In this document: one piece after another, positions 33,433 to 44,300 of the stretch
Numbering within the stretch: the stretch's first letter is position 1
How the letters are laid out: every line of letters begins with the position of its first letter
DNA from: Giardia muris
Lineage: Eukaryota; Fornicata; Diplomonadida; Hexamitidae
DNA length: 64,000 nt
NCBI GenBank assembly: GCA_006247105.1
Contig: CM016925.1
Location: forward strand, 2,108,001-2,172,000
Reading direction: 5' to 3'
Made by a program: the position numbers and the translations under genes
The notes under the pieces: model-generated
Told to the model about the DNA's origin: nothing
Seen by the model: only the letters and a program-made list of their open reading frames with translations
Database searches by the model: none

Positions 33433-35028
33433 CTATGAAGAGAGGCCGCTATGGGCGGGAATACTGAGATTCTTCACTACCAACCTGCCATCTTCCCGTG
33501 CCAGCATTGCCGCAAGTTTCGAGCCTGGAGCCGGCTCGAAGATCTTTGCGAGCACCTCCGTGCCCTCAGCGATGATCTTCTCGTCGAAGACCTGCTGAGC
33601 ATTGATCCTCTCCACTGCAAGCTTGGCATTGTCCGCCGTGTCGAAGAACACGTTGATGTGGAACTTCTTTGGATCGATGTCGTCACGCTTCGGGGCAGAT
33701 AAGCTCTGGAAGCCCTCGAGCTTCTGAAGGTACTCGCGATACTCATCCTCGCTCTTTCCGTGGACAAGCCCGTAGATAGATATGCTCTTCTTGGATTTGA
33801 CATACTTGTTATTAGAGTTCAACAGTCTCGCCTTCGCCAGATACTTGCGCATGCCATCGCTCAAGCACGACATCGCCTCGATCTCCTTCCCGTACTCCGT
33901 CTCGATGAGCTTGCTGGAAACTGCCCTGATGATGAGCTTGCGCATCACCGGGCTGCGAGCATCAATGGAACAGTTCATGTTCCCGCTGCCTTTCTGGCGA
34001 GGATCCGCTCTCAGATCCGACTTCTCTTTGTCCTGCTCAGACAGAGGCTCGAAGACGTCATTCTCTGTGAGCTTATTGATCTTGAGATCGGCAGCGGTGA
34101 GATTCTTGAGAGGAATCTCGTTGAGCTTGGACTTGAACTTGGGGTCGAACCTATCGATCTTCCATCCGATGTCCTCAATGCTATTCGATCCGAACTCGGC
34201 CTCTGTGATGGAAAGAACGCTGAGGATGTAGCTTTTGAGGTCTTCTTCCTTGAGGACGATGTTCTTGATCTCCTCAGCGCTGAGCTTGAGGTCTCTGAGA
34301 TCAGTGTATGTGAAATTGAGATCTCTGGAGTTAAAGTCCTCGACGTCATAGCAGCTGAGGTCAGAGTCACTGAGCTTGGTGATCCTCTCGAAGATCCAGT
34401 CACGGACGACAGTGATATTGTCAAAGTGCTCCTCAGGGATGTTCTTAACGAGAGAGCGTCTGTTTTGTTCAATACGGACCCCCATGGGAACAAAGAAGCC
34501 GACTTCGACCTTGTTGCGACCGAGGTACTTCCCGTTTGTTCCCTGGACGGCCCTTTCCGCGTCTTCCTCCTTCTCAAACATGACGTAGCCGCGGTGGTGC
34601 TTGTTCTTGTCTGCGTCCCCATCGAACACCACGGACGTGGAGATGACTTCTCCGAAGCTAGCGTACGCCTCTCTCAGAGTACCACCTGTGATATCTTCCG
34701 GGAGGTTCCTGATCACTATGTCATATTTGCCATTAAGGCGCTGTTTGAAGTTGGGGACAAAGCGGGAGACATGCAGAGGGTGGGGCTTCCCAGAGATCGT
34801 GATATTGACAGAGTCGAGGGCCAAAAGGGCGGTGTTGACCTCATCCTTCGTCTGGAGATAGATCACCATGTAGCGGCCAGTCAAGTGACGAGCCTTTGGG
34901 GGGTTCTTCGAGATCATGATATGGGAGCTCTGATTCAGCACCTGGATATCTACCTGACTTAGGAGAGCGTAGATATCAGACCCAGTGAACTCGGTGGGGA
35001 TGTTAGAGATGAGGATCGCGTTCTCCAT
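33433..35028 (-). CDS. RRM RNA-binding protein, PABP-like architecture
   Basis: 531 aa, ATG at 35028 after TCCCAAAA. RRM1 (about 3-85) starts ILISNIP; RRM2 (about 102-180) has RNP2 IVIRNLP and RNP1 HRGYVMFE. A third, weaker RRM-like unit is at about 420-500 (ISIYGLVHG ... FHINVFFDTADNAKLAVE). The middle (about 200-390) is charged and Leu/Asp-rich, possibly helical, with short repeated ITKLSDSDL / LTYTDLRDL-like segments. The tandem N-terminal RRMs recall poly(A)-binding proteins, but only part of that family's four-RRM layout is here. A role in mRNA binding is likely; the specific target is not known. Confidence 0.8.
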   Translation of the reverse strand: MENAILISNIPTEFTGSDIYALLSQVDIQVLNQSSHIMISKNPPKARHLTGRYMVIYLQTKDEVNTALLALDSVNITISGKPHPLHVSRFVPNFKQRLNGKYDIVIRNLPEDITGGTLREAYASFGEVISTSVVFDGDADKNKHHRGYVMFEKEEDAERAVQGTNGKYLGRNKVEVGFFVPMGVRIEQNRRSLVKNIPEEHFDNITVVRDWIFERITKLSDSDLSCYDVEDFNSRDLNFTYTDLRDLKLSAEEIKNIVLKEEDLKSYILSVLSITEAEFGSNSIEDIGWKIDRFDPKFKSKLNEIPLKNLTAADLKINKLTENDVFEPLSEQDKEKSDLRADPRQKGSGNMNCSIDARSPVMRKLIIRAVSSKLIETEYGKEIEAMSCLSDGMRKYLAKARLLNSNNKYVKSKKSISIYGLVHGKSEDEYREYLQKLEGFQSLSAPKRDDIDPKKFHINVFFDTADNAKLAVERINAQQVFDEKIIAEGTEVLAKIFEPAPGSKLAAMLAREDGRLVVKNLSIPAHSGLSS

Positions 35029-35398
35029 TTTTGGGAGATGAGTATCAACGGATATCGACTATCATTTCGATCACTCGGCCTTCTTTGCTGACATTCAGAC
35101 ATAGCTTGTGGGCTAGGGATAATGAATGATTGTATCTATTCTTGGTATTAAACGGGACCAAAGTAGTATTAGATATCAATTGGCTGTGGGGAAGATCGAC
35201 TTAGTTGAAAGTAAGTCTTGATAAGAAGTCCTACTTGATAGAAGGGTTATAATTTCATTGGTAACTGATGTTCTGTCGACTATTTGAAATACATATATAT
35301 GTGAACAAATATAGTCACAAGTGGGTCTATATGCAGCTGTGAGTCACTTTTGATAGGATAGGTAGTAAGTGCGGGGGGTTTATCACTTATTCAGGTCT
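35029..35398. other. A/T-rich intergenic region, 370 bp
   Basis: Between the RRM gene start and the giant gene's stop, both on the minus strand. I see no reading frame, tRNA, box C/D pair or ncRNA 3' motif. The part next to the RRM start would hold its promoter. Confidence 0.5.
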
Positions 35399-38300
35399 TT
35401 ACTCGTTAATAAAGCTCTCTGAAAAGATCTCAGGATACTCAGAGCGTAGCTGTGCGATTTTTGCCCGCCACTCTGTGATTTCCTCAAGGGCAGCATCGAT
35501 CTCGCCATTGAGTTGCTCCTTTTCGGCTCGCGATGCCGCCTCTTCGATAGGGGCGAGATTTGCCTTCAAGAGCTGCATAGACGTCTGCATCGTCATCAAG
35601 CGTTCTGGGACCTCGTTACACTGCTCTTCGGCCTTCGCAATTGTCGTTTGCTCATGTTGGATCTGTTTTGCAGTGGTTGCTTCATTATTTCGTGCCTGCC
35701 GGCCTAACTGGTCAATTGACTGCTGGATCTGATCAGCCTCTTGCTGAAGAGCTGTACGCTCAGCCATGAGCTTCCGTAATTGAACCAGTTGAGTCTCAGC
35801 CTCGTTACATATCTTAGGTGTCGCGACTGCATCTGTAAGCTTTGGTAAGAGCTTTGTCATTAGACGGCCATAATTTGCATTGGATCCGGGACCTTTCTTT
35901 AACGTCGTATCAGATGTTACTCCAGGCTTAGCTCTCTTATCAAAGGTCATCTTATCAATGCGGGCGTGTAACTCGGCCACGTACGCCGTCTTCGTAGCGA
36001 TGCGAGCGTGAAGCATATTGACTTTCCTACCAAGATTAAGCTCTATCTCGTTATATCTGGCCAAGACGATCCAGATTTCTCGATTGAACTGCCCAAGCTC
36101 TGCGGAAATGGAGTCTGTAAGATTTTCGAGCTTTGTACGGAGGCATGACGCACGGAAATTATTAAAAGAACGAGCTAATAAGAGACTAAGTCGCATGTTA
36201 CCCCAGTCTTCAACCAGCTCACGAATATTGGCATCGTAGCTCGCCATCACGTCACAATTGTACGGTTCAAGGGCTTGGTCGTCATCAAGGCCCTTCGCCC
36301 CAAGCCTATTGACGACACCAAGGATTTGCTCGTATTTCTTCTGAGTGCTTGTCACCGCTCCTCGAATGATCTCTTGCTTGTTTCGGAGCAGGATGAACTT
36401 GTGTCTTTTGGCAACGATGATACTGGTGTACATATACACTATCCGCCGACTCATCTCGGCATGAAGGACGTTCCGTAAGTGCTCCTCGGTCGAGCTGAGT
36501 GTGTAGACGTTCGAGTAGCACTCCATCGTCGTCTCAAGGAGCTCAAGGACATGATCCCGAGCCATCGGGCCCAAAGAGGAGAGTGCACGACGGATGGCTT
36601 CGGTCATCAGGACCTCACGCCGACGGGCCATAGACTCAATACCACGCGTATTGGCCTCATATATGCTCATGGCTAGCTCGCGGCACCTTCCATTAAGCAA
36701 GGAGAGCATGAAGGCCTCTATGAAGGAACAAGATGCGACTACCTCCTGGGTGATGGAGACCAGCTTCTCATTTAAAGTTTCAACATTAAACATGATCATA
36801 TCGAGGCTAAACCTCTCCAAGAACTTATCCACGGCTTCACCACTAGAGGGTTGTGGGAGCTTCGACTTTCCCGGTTGTGGAGAATTAGGAACAACTGTTG
36901 GAAGAGAGGACATCGAGACAGTGTATTCTGGGGCATTGGTGACGATGGCAGTATAGACGGAAGTGAGCATATACAGGTACGCCACAGGGTTGCGAATCTG
37001 AATCGCCATTAAGTCTCTTTTCAGACGCGAGACAAGACGCCCCACCAGGTAACTAGCAAGCCCTGAGATAACGGATGTTATACTATATTGCATCAGAGTC
37101 GCCTCACTAAAGGCAAGACGGTTCCCTTCCGTAATTCTTGCCCCCGCCTCCGAGACCGTCTCTCTTAACACGTCAATGAGGCCTCTGGCCGCACGAGTCT
37201 TTCCGGATATTGAGACTTGTTCCGCGGCGTTGGTTAGAGCCTCCCCGTCGTTCAAGCGCATGTCAGTAAGCCCCGTGACGTGCCCAATCGTGTTGATAAT
37301 CGTTGGCTGGACTTGCTTCATCAATGTCATGCTGAATGGAGAACGTGTCGTGGTCTGCTCCCTGTTGATACAATTTGCAGTACGACAGAGGCGGACACCT
37401 GTCCCAATTGACGAGAGGAACGAGAAGTATGATTGCCCGTATGCGTGCCCACTGAGATGCCCGTCAGACACATTACTGATGAGAAGGTTGTATCGGTTTA
37501 GCGAGGTTTGATGATTATAAAGGAACCCAAGCCTTCGCCAGAGCTGCCGCGTTGCGATCGCACGTATGTTCTGATAGAGAGCCTCTGTCTGCAAACTTCT
37601 GAAGATGGGGACCAGTTCTTGAAGAATACTTGAGTCATTACTCACCGTGATGCTCGAGGCAGTCATATCATCCAGATAAGTGAACATTGGGAGGAGCATG
37701 AACATATGGATATCATGCTGCTTCATGGTAACCATACTCGGGCCCTTCGTGCGCTCGAAAGTGCTTCGTTTTCGTACCAACTCGTCCTCAAGCATCCGTA
37801 CTTCGTTCAAGGCCCGCATAAATGGTTCACCAAAGAGCATTTCCGCACGCTTCGGCCCGAAGACTGCCATGGGTGACAGGAGGACCGAGTTCTTATTACA
37901 TTCGTCAATACCATGTAGCCTAAGATAAATTCTTTCCAGACGATCCTGCTCAATGATTCGACTAAGAATCGTGGTCTCAATCAGATGTCCCGCCCAAGAG
38001 GAGGAATCATACGGGATTGTACGGTAAAGCCCAATCGGTTTCGTCTTAGGCGGTACGGTGCATTCGTCTTGAATGAGAAGCTTCGTTATAGACTCGCCTG
38101 CTTTTAACTTGCTCATTCCAGTACGCATGGTATTGCAGACGCAGAGAGATGTTAGCTCTATAGAGGTAAAACCTCCAAGGAGAAGTGCATCCTGTTCAGC
38201 AAGCATCTTTGGATAAAGAAGGGCGTGCCATTTCGGTGAGTAGTTCCCCATCCCAGTCCTCTCAAAAGGATCTGGTGGCCCAACGAAGTTCCCTGCCGTA

Positions 38301-41300
38301 TTTGCCCTCTTCACCATCACTGTTGCACAAGCATCATTCTCAAGCTCCTGACGGTTAAGCTGGAACGCGGTAAAATCACTACATAAGCCAAAGGGCATGA
38401 AAAATCCGAGTGATCCACAAACCCCTGTGCCTTGCGCTAGAGAACGAAGATGTAAGACACTTGAGTAAGGAGAGGTGGCCATATTTCCATACGAAAAGCT
38501 GGAGAATATTGCGACCGGAGAATCAACGACTGGGATCGACCGATATGAACAAGAAAAGGGACGTTTGGCTCCCGTTACAGATCGCTTAGATGTGCTTAAA
38601 AGTGTATCTCCAAATAGAGGAAGAGTGCATGGTGCACCTGTCTCTGATAGTCCAAGCTTATGGAGCTGGATTCGTGCGACTGAATTAGTTAGAGCATAAC
38701 GGGAATAAACTGCACCATATGGGTCCATAATTGGGAGAGACATCAAGCCAATGAAGTTACAATGACCCGAGTTCGTATATGAAGCGGCATCATCCAAGCT
38801 GAAGACAGAACCAACTTGGAAGCTTAAGGTCGTATTCAATGACCCAAGCTCCTTTTTAACAAACTCGGGATCGATCTCCTCCATTGTTCCACCACGTATT
38901 TGATCACAATGCATCTGGACTGACATATGAATGGGCTCAATAGCGCTCAGTGCATGTGCGTCTGCAAACTTGAACGGATTCGTCTTGGAAACTAAAGGCT
39001 TTGCATGCTGAACCTGTTCCATTGTCGGATCTGTGGTATTTGTCTTCGAATTTGGCCCGGATGCATTGAAGACGTCTGCGGGAGCGGGGAGATACGGTGA
39101 CGCCTTTCGGTTCTGTTGAAAGCGTGTGGAGAGTGTCTCAAAGACTAAATGATTGTACAATCCGGTCGGGCTAAGGTTTAAACTCGCCCCCATCAAGCCG
39201 ACCTGGTAGTTCTGCCGAACAGCAAGGATCTCAAGTGTCTCCATGAAGGAGCGAGCGACTGCTCCAAGACCCTTATGGAGCGTCGAGTTAACAATTTGGA
39301 CCAGGGTTCCAAAGAGGAGCATGTTCGCACGATCATGCAGTGCCAATATCTTCTTGACGAGGACGTCCACCTTGCAATACTCCAGGTTCTGATGCGCGAC
39401 ATCTCGGAGACTAGCAAGTACGCCATTCAAGTTAGACCGAAGGTCTGTGATCTCAAGCTCTGCAACACGGGTCTTAGATTCAGCCTGAATCATGTTTCCA
39501 TCACCATCATTGAAGCGTACGCGTTGCGCGTCTCCTTGCAGTCCAGATCTACTCATTGACATCACCTCGCAATACTCACTCAAAATACTCTTGACGCATC
39601 GCCGCATTTCTTCCAGCTCGCCATCCTCGAGGTAGATGCAGGATGGAGCACTCACCGTGATGAGATCGGAGAGGGAATTATCATCGAGAGTTTGAATCCC
39701 ATGAGTCTGACCGACTTGAATATGGACCCGAAGGAGCTCGGAGATGAAGGCTAGCTCCGAGTTGATGTTATCATATGCCGCCCAAAGGTCTGCGCCTCCA
39801 AGGAAGCTCTTTATATATGCCAGGCGGACGACAGCTTCCAGGCCCAGGAAATACTGCAGAACAATTTCCAATTGCCCGATCTGCTGGCTATCCATCATGA
39901 AAGAGACAGGATGTGGTACGGTTAGGATCTTTCCAAGATAACCCTCGGTCGTCAAGAGCGCCTCGGTGGATAGTGTGTCGATATCCTTCGAGATGACATT
40001 TCTATAGAGTGGTGGTGGATGAACCATAAGGCGTAACTTATCAATGTTCGTCTCTTGGAGGTAAGATCGAACAAGGTTCAATTGACCTTTGATCTGAGCT
40101 TCTAAGGCGTGTCGTTTCGACTCACTTAGCAATGCTTGACAACATGTATAGAAGAGTGCTTGACGATAAGAATAAAGAATAGCGGGATTCGCCTCATCAT
40201 TCTGAAACTGGCGTAATCGAAAGGCATATTCATTATGTGCAAGATTTGCAACCCGGAAGAGAGTGTCCTCACTGGAAAGCAGATAGGAGGAAGGAAACCC
40301 GGGTCTACGGGCGCGGTCTCCTAAGGTGTAGTATGTGATATCCGTACGCCCACGGAGACGTAAGTTGCGGTAGAAGTGACCCACACGCGCGCATTTGTAT
40401 ACGCAGTTCTTCCACCCCGTCACACTTTCATCAAGCATCATATTGAATAGCTCTCGCCTCCTATTGAACGGGTCGTAATGACCCTGGACGATGTTATTCA
40501 TCGTGATGTAACCAGAGACGAGCTGGTTAGCACGAATGGTGGCGGAGCGAAGAGAGTTGACACAAACCTCGGTATATGCGGTACGACCAAGAATCCCAAG
40601 AATTCCTCGTAGAAGCGGGCTGACAAGAGGGGATTGAGACACGCCATCGACATTTCCGCCGTGTAGGACGTCGAAGAGCGTATCCCCAAGAGTTGTACTG
40701 GCCTTAAGAGAAATGCCCGGGTTCAGATTAAAGTCCTCAGAAAGGAAGAGTTGACAAACGTGCGCGGGATTATTTGGATCGAGGGCTAGGAGGTAATGTA
40801 ACGCCTCCGCATCAACTGACGCCAAGAACGGAAGATTATTCGTCAAAGTCTGATGACCAACATACTCCTGATAGGAAAAGCCATCCAAAGGAAGTTCCAT
40901 CTCATCGTTCTCTTGTAGGTACTCAAGGCCAAGTGCAGCAAGGCTAATGCGCGTCTTCGATCCGGGGGTGATTCCCTTTTCAGAGCTAAGAAATGGTACC
41001 GAGTCTTCACGTCCTAAAGGCTGGGCCATAAGCCCTGCAGTCAATGAGACGGAATAGTCCTGCTTTATCCCGGGTGTGTTGGTAGAACTTGCCAACATGA
41101 CCTGGGGTAAGGCTGTGTACGTCGTCGGATCAAGGATCGTCCGTGGGAACAAGGAGATCAGGTTCTTATTGATCTCGATTCCGGGAAGGAGGCTATGCTG
41201 GTTCATCTCAGCCAGCCGTAAGACGTGAGAAAGAACGACTGAATTATAAAGCAGTCTCTTAGCCCAGAGAGCGTTGAGACCCATTGCTAGGAGCTGGAAG

Positions 41301-44300
41301 CTAATAGGAAGGACATTCGGGAAGCCCTCCCAGGTGCGAAGGGTGGTCTTTGCAAGCAAGCTGATCACTTGGATGCGTGCACCCTTATCAAGCTGAAGAA
41401 ATACGTCCTTCATGGTCACCGAGCGTGCAAAAAGGCTTGCGAGCGGCCCAAAATCAAGATCGTCGAGCTCCACGACGTTTCTCTCCCCCTCGGTATCATA
41501 ACTCTCGGAGAGATTGATGGATCCACTGGCCACCAAATGGGCCGAACTTTGACGCTGAAGAGGAGTGCCTGTCCTCAAGATAGGCTTAGCACGTGGAGGA
41601 GCAGAGGTTTCTCCAGTCCTTGGGCGTGCTGAGCTTCGACGTGTCGTACGATTGGATGAAGGTCCAGATTCTGCCTTCATATGTGCTTTCTCTTGTGCCG
41701 TTAGCGTTGCCTTTCCGATAAAACCACCGCCGGGTGGAACCATCAGGCCAACCAAGCTACAGATCAGTCGTTCGGCTACGATGTTACGGTCGGCAGTCAC
41801 GGTGTTGAACATCATCCCATCGGCTTCGGTCTTCTGGCTATGGATACTCTTCTCAATCAACTGCTCTATCATCTTTGGAGATGAGAAGAGGCCAGGGTCG
41901 CAGATGGAAGCTATGTTACTTGGAAGCGTTGAGCCAGATGTCCTCCAGAGACGGATAAGATTAACGGTGCTTCGCGCCATGACTCGTGCAGCCGCAAGAC
42001 GGCTTGTCAAAGAAAGCCGCATACTAAAGATAGGGAAAGTGTATGGTCTGGTAATCGACCCATCCTCGTCCATGGACAGCGTTGTACGCATAATGGTGAA
42101 AGGTTTCGGAAGTGCTTCGCTCAGAAGTTGACCCAAAAGCTCCGAAGCCGTCTGGTTGAGTGCTAAAGGGATTCGATATAGATTCGAGAGAGATGGAACA
42201 TATTCACCAAGAATATGATACCGGTATGCATTACATGGAGATCGGATGATCCCTTTGACGGTTGAACCGGTTACTTCCGCCACGTTTCTCCCATCAACGA
42301 CGGCACGAGATAGGCGTAACTCCTCAACCGGTTGAGGAATATCTCCAAGGGCGTACACATAGAAACCCAATTCCTGTGATATCTTTTTGACCCCTCTTAC
42401 ACTCTGTCGTTGTGTCACTTTCTGAGCATCGACTTGTGTAACTACATTGGCTCTATAATGTTCCAGTTCCAAGTCAATGATGCTTGACAACGTCTCACTC
42501 ATGTAACGAAGAACACGGACCTCCGAACGGATAGGATATGCCGGGTGGGGGATCTCACGTGCACATAATGAGGCGGCTTGGAGCAAAGGTAAAGAATCGA
42601 TGCCTTGCGAGCGCATATCCGCCATCCCCGTACTATCCTCTCCAAGCTCGTCGGTAAACGGGGTGCAATTGACGTATTCTACGAAGACTTTCGGACGGTG
42701 ATACGCTATCGAAAACATCGTCTGGGCGATCTCCCGCGCTTTCTGAGCATCGTATGTGTGTAAGAGTGACTCGTAAAGGCAGGAAATCACCTTAGCCTTC
42801 TGGCGCAATAAATCTAACTCCTGTTGCAAAACTTCAAGAAGAATACCCATTCGATCCAAAGTCCCATCTATCGTCAGTCCATCAATGAATTTGCGATCGG
42901 CCTGATCAAGAAGAGAATATAGGTCCTTGTTCGGGATGGCTGAAAGATCGCCTTGCTTTGGAGGTGAGACGCTATTCATATACTTCCGACGAATCATAAG
43001 GCGAAGAGCCGATGTGCGAATGCGGGTGATAACCCTTCGGAGGTACTCACTGATAGTAACATGATCATCATAAAGAATGGCCGAAATATCAGCAATAGCC
43101 GAGCTGAAGACAAGCTTCTTACGTGAAAGGGAATATACCCCATCATTTTCAACGATAAAGAGGACGTTGCAAAGGGAGTGGTGAAAAGTAGCATCTGTAA
43201 TGGGATGTGGCATTGGATCTGGTAGATCAGGAGAATCATTGGCATCGGTACCAGTGGCCGAGATAGGAAGGTCATCGGATAGGTCTGGAAGAGTCCGAAG
43301 TCGTAGAAGAGAGATCCAAATCTTGTTCAAAACCTCAACGTGTGTAAGTACTTCTCCACTCGGTATGAGATCAGTATACATGAAGTCACTATGAGAGGCA
43401 ATCCGTGCAGCCGATTCGGACACACCCGGTAAGATGATAGGCCTAGTCGGTAGAGCTGTATCACGCTTTGTGCCGGAGCCCATGATAGGATCCTGATAAA
43501 AAGGTTTCGTTCCATAAGAAAAGGGAGTGACGTTACAGAACTGAAGAATCTCTTGATCAAGATCAAGAGAACGATCATTCTCAGGGGGGAGGACGGTCCC
43601 CTCCTTCTTCTCATCATTTGAGAAATAGAAGTCTGCAAGGAGAGAGAAGTCACCGGCCAAGAAGCGAGCAATAACCTCAGAGTTCGAGAGGAGGGCATGA
43701 ATCTTAGTCATCTCCTGTACTAATTCAGCCCATATGCGTGACACTAGGACGAATCGAAAATACATCAAAGAGGTACACAGAACCTTATGGAGATGTCTAT
43801 AAGGGGTAGGACGAGTCTCAGTTTGGGAATACGCTCGGAACATTGAAGCAATCTCGTCCTTAATGATTCTATTGCTAACGCTTTCTCGTTCCCGAATTGA
43901 GGCTCCTGAGATTAACCCAAGAACGATACTACAGAACCCATCGAGCTTGACCGGGATCAAACGACCATCAGTTGTTAAATGGTTTGGTAGAAACGCCTCT
44001 CCTACGGAGGAACCAACATAGTAACTTCGTATGGCATCTTTCCAGACACTATGATACGACTTCGAGGATAGCTTTGGCTTCTTGTAGAGAGATTCCTTAT
44101 GGAAGGTGGCTAGCTGATCCTTCGTCAAAGACCCACCAAGCGAGTTTGCGACGAAGGTCTTAAGGTTATGAACTCCAGGACTCAGACGAACGATATCCTC
44201 GCGCATAGCGTCCGGATTCGTCTCAGAAGTCGATTCCAAGTGTAGCTTCGCTAATACTCCTTGTCTTGGCGTCCGAAGATAATCATTGGATGAAGTGCTT

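Noticed and set aside
33147..33467. A 106-residue plus frame after H3
   Set aside because: It lacks an A/T-rich start, has no recognisable motif, and its composition is that of GC-rich random sequence.
33760..34962. A 400-residue plus-strand open frame opposite the RRM gene
   Set aside because: It is antisense to clear RRM motifs, starts inside them, and its Val/Leu/Asp-rich composition is that of a shadow of the charged RRM linker.
41565..42131. A 188-residue plus frame inside the giant gene
   Set aside because: It is one of many antisense shadows; it has no A/T-rich start and lies wholly within the 11-kb frame.
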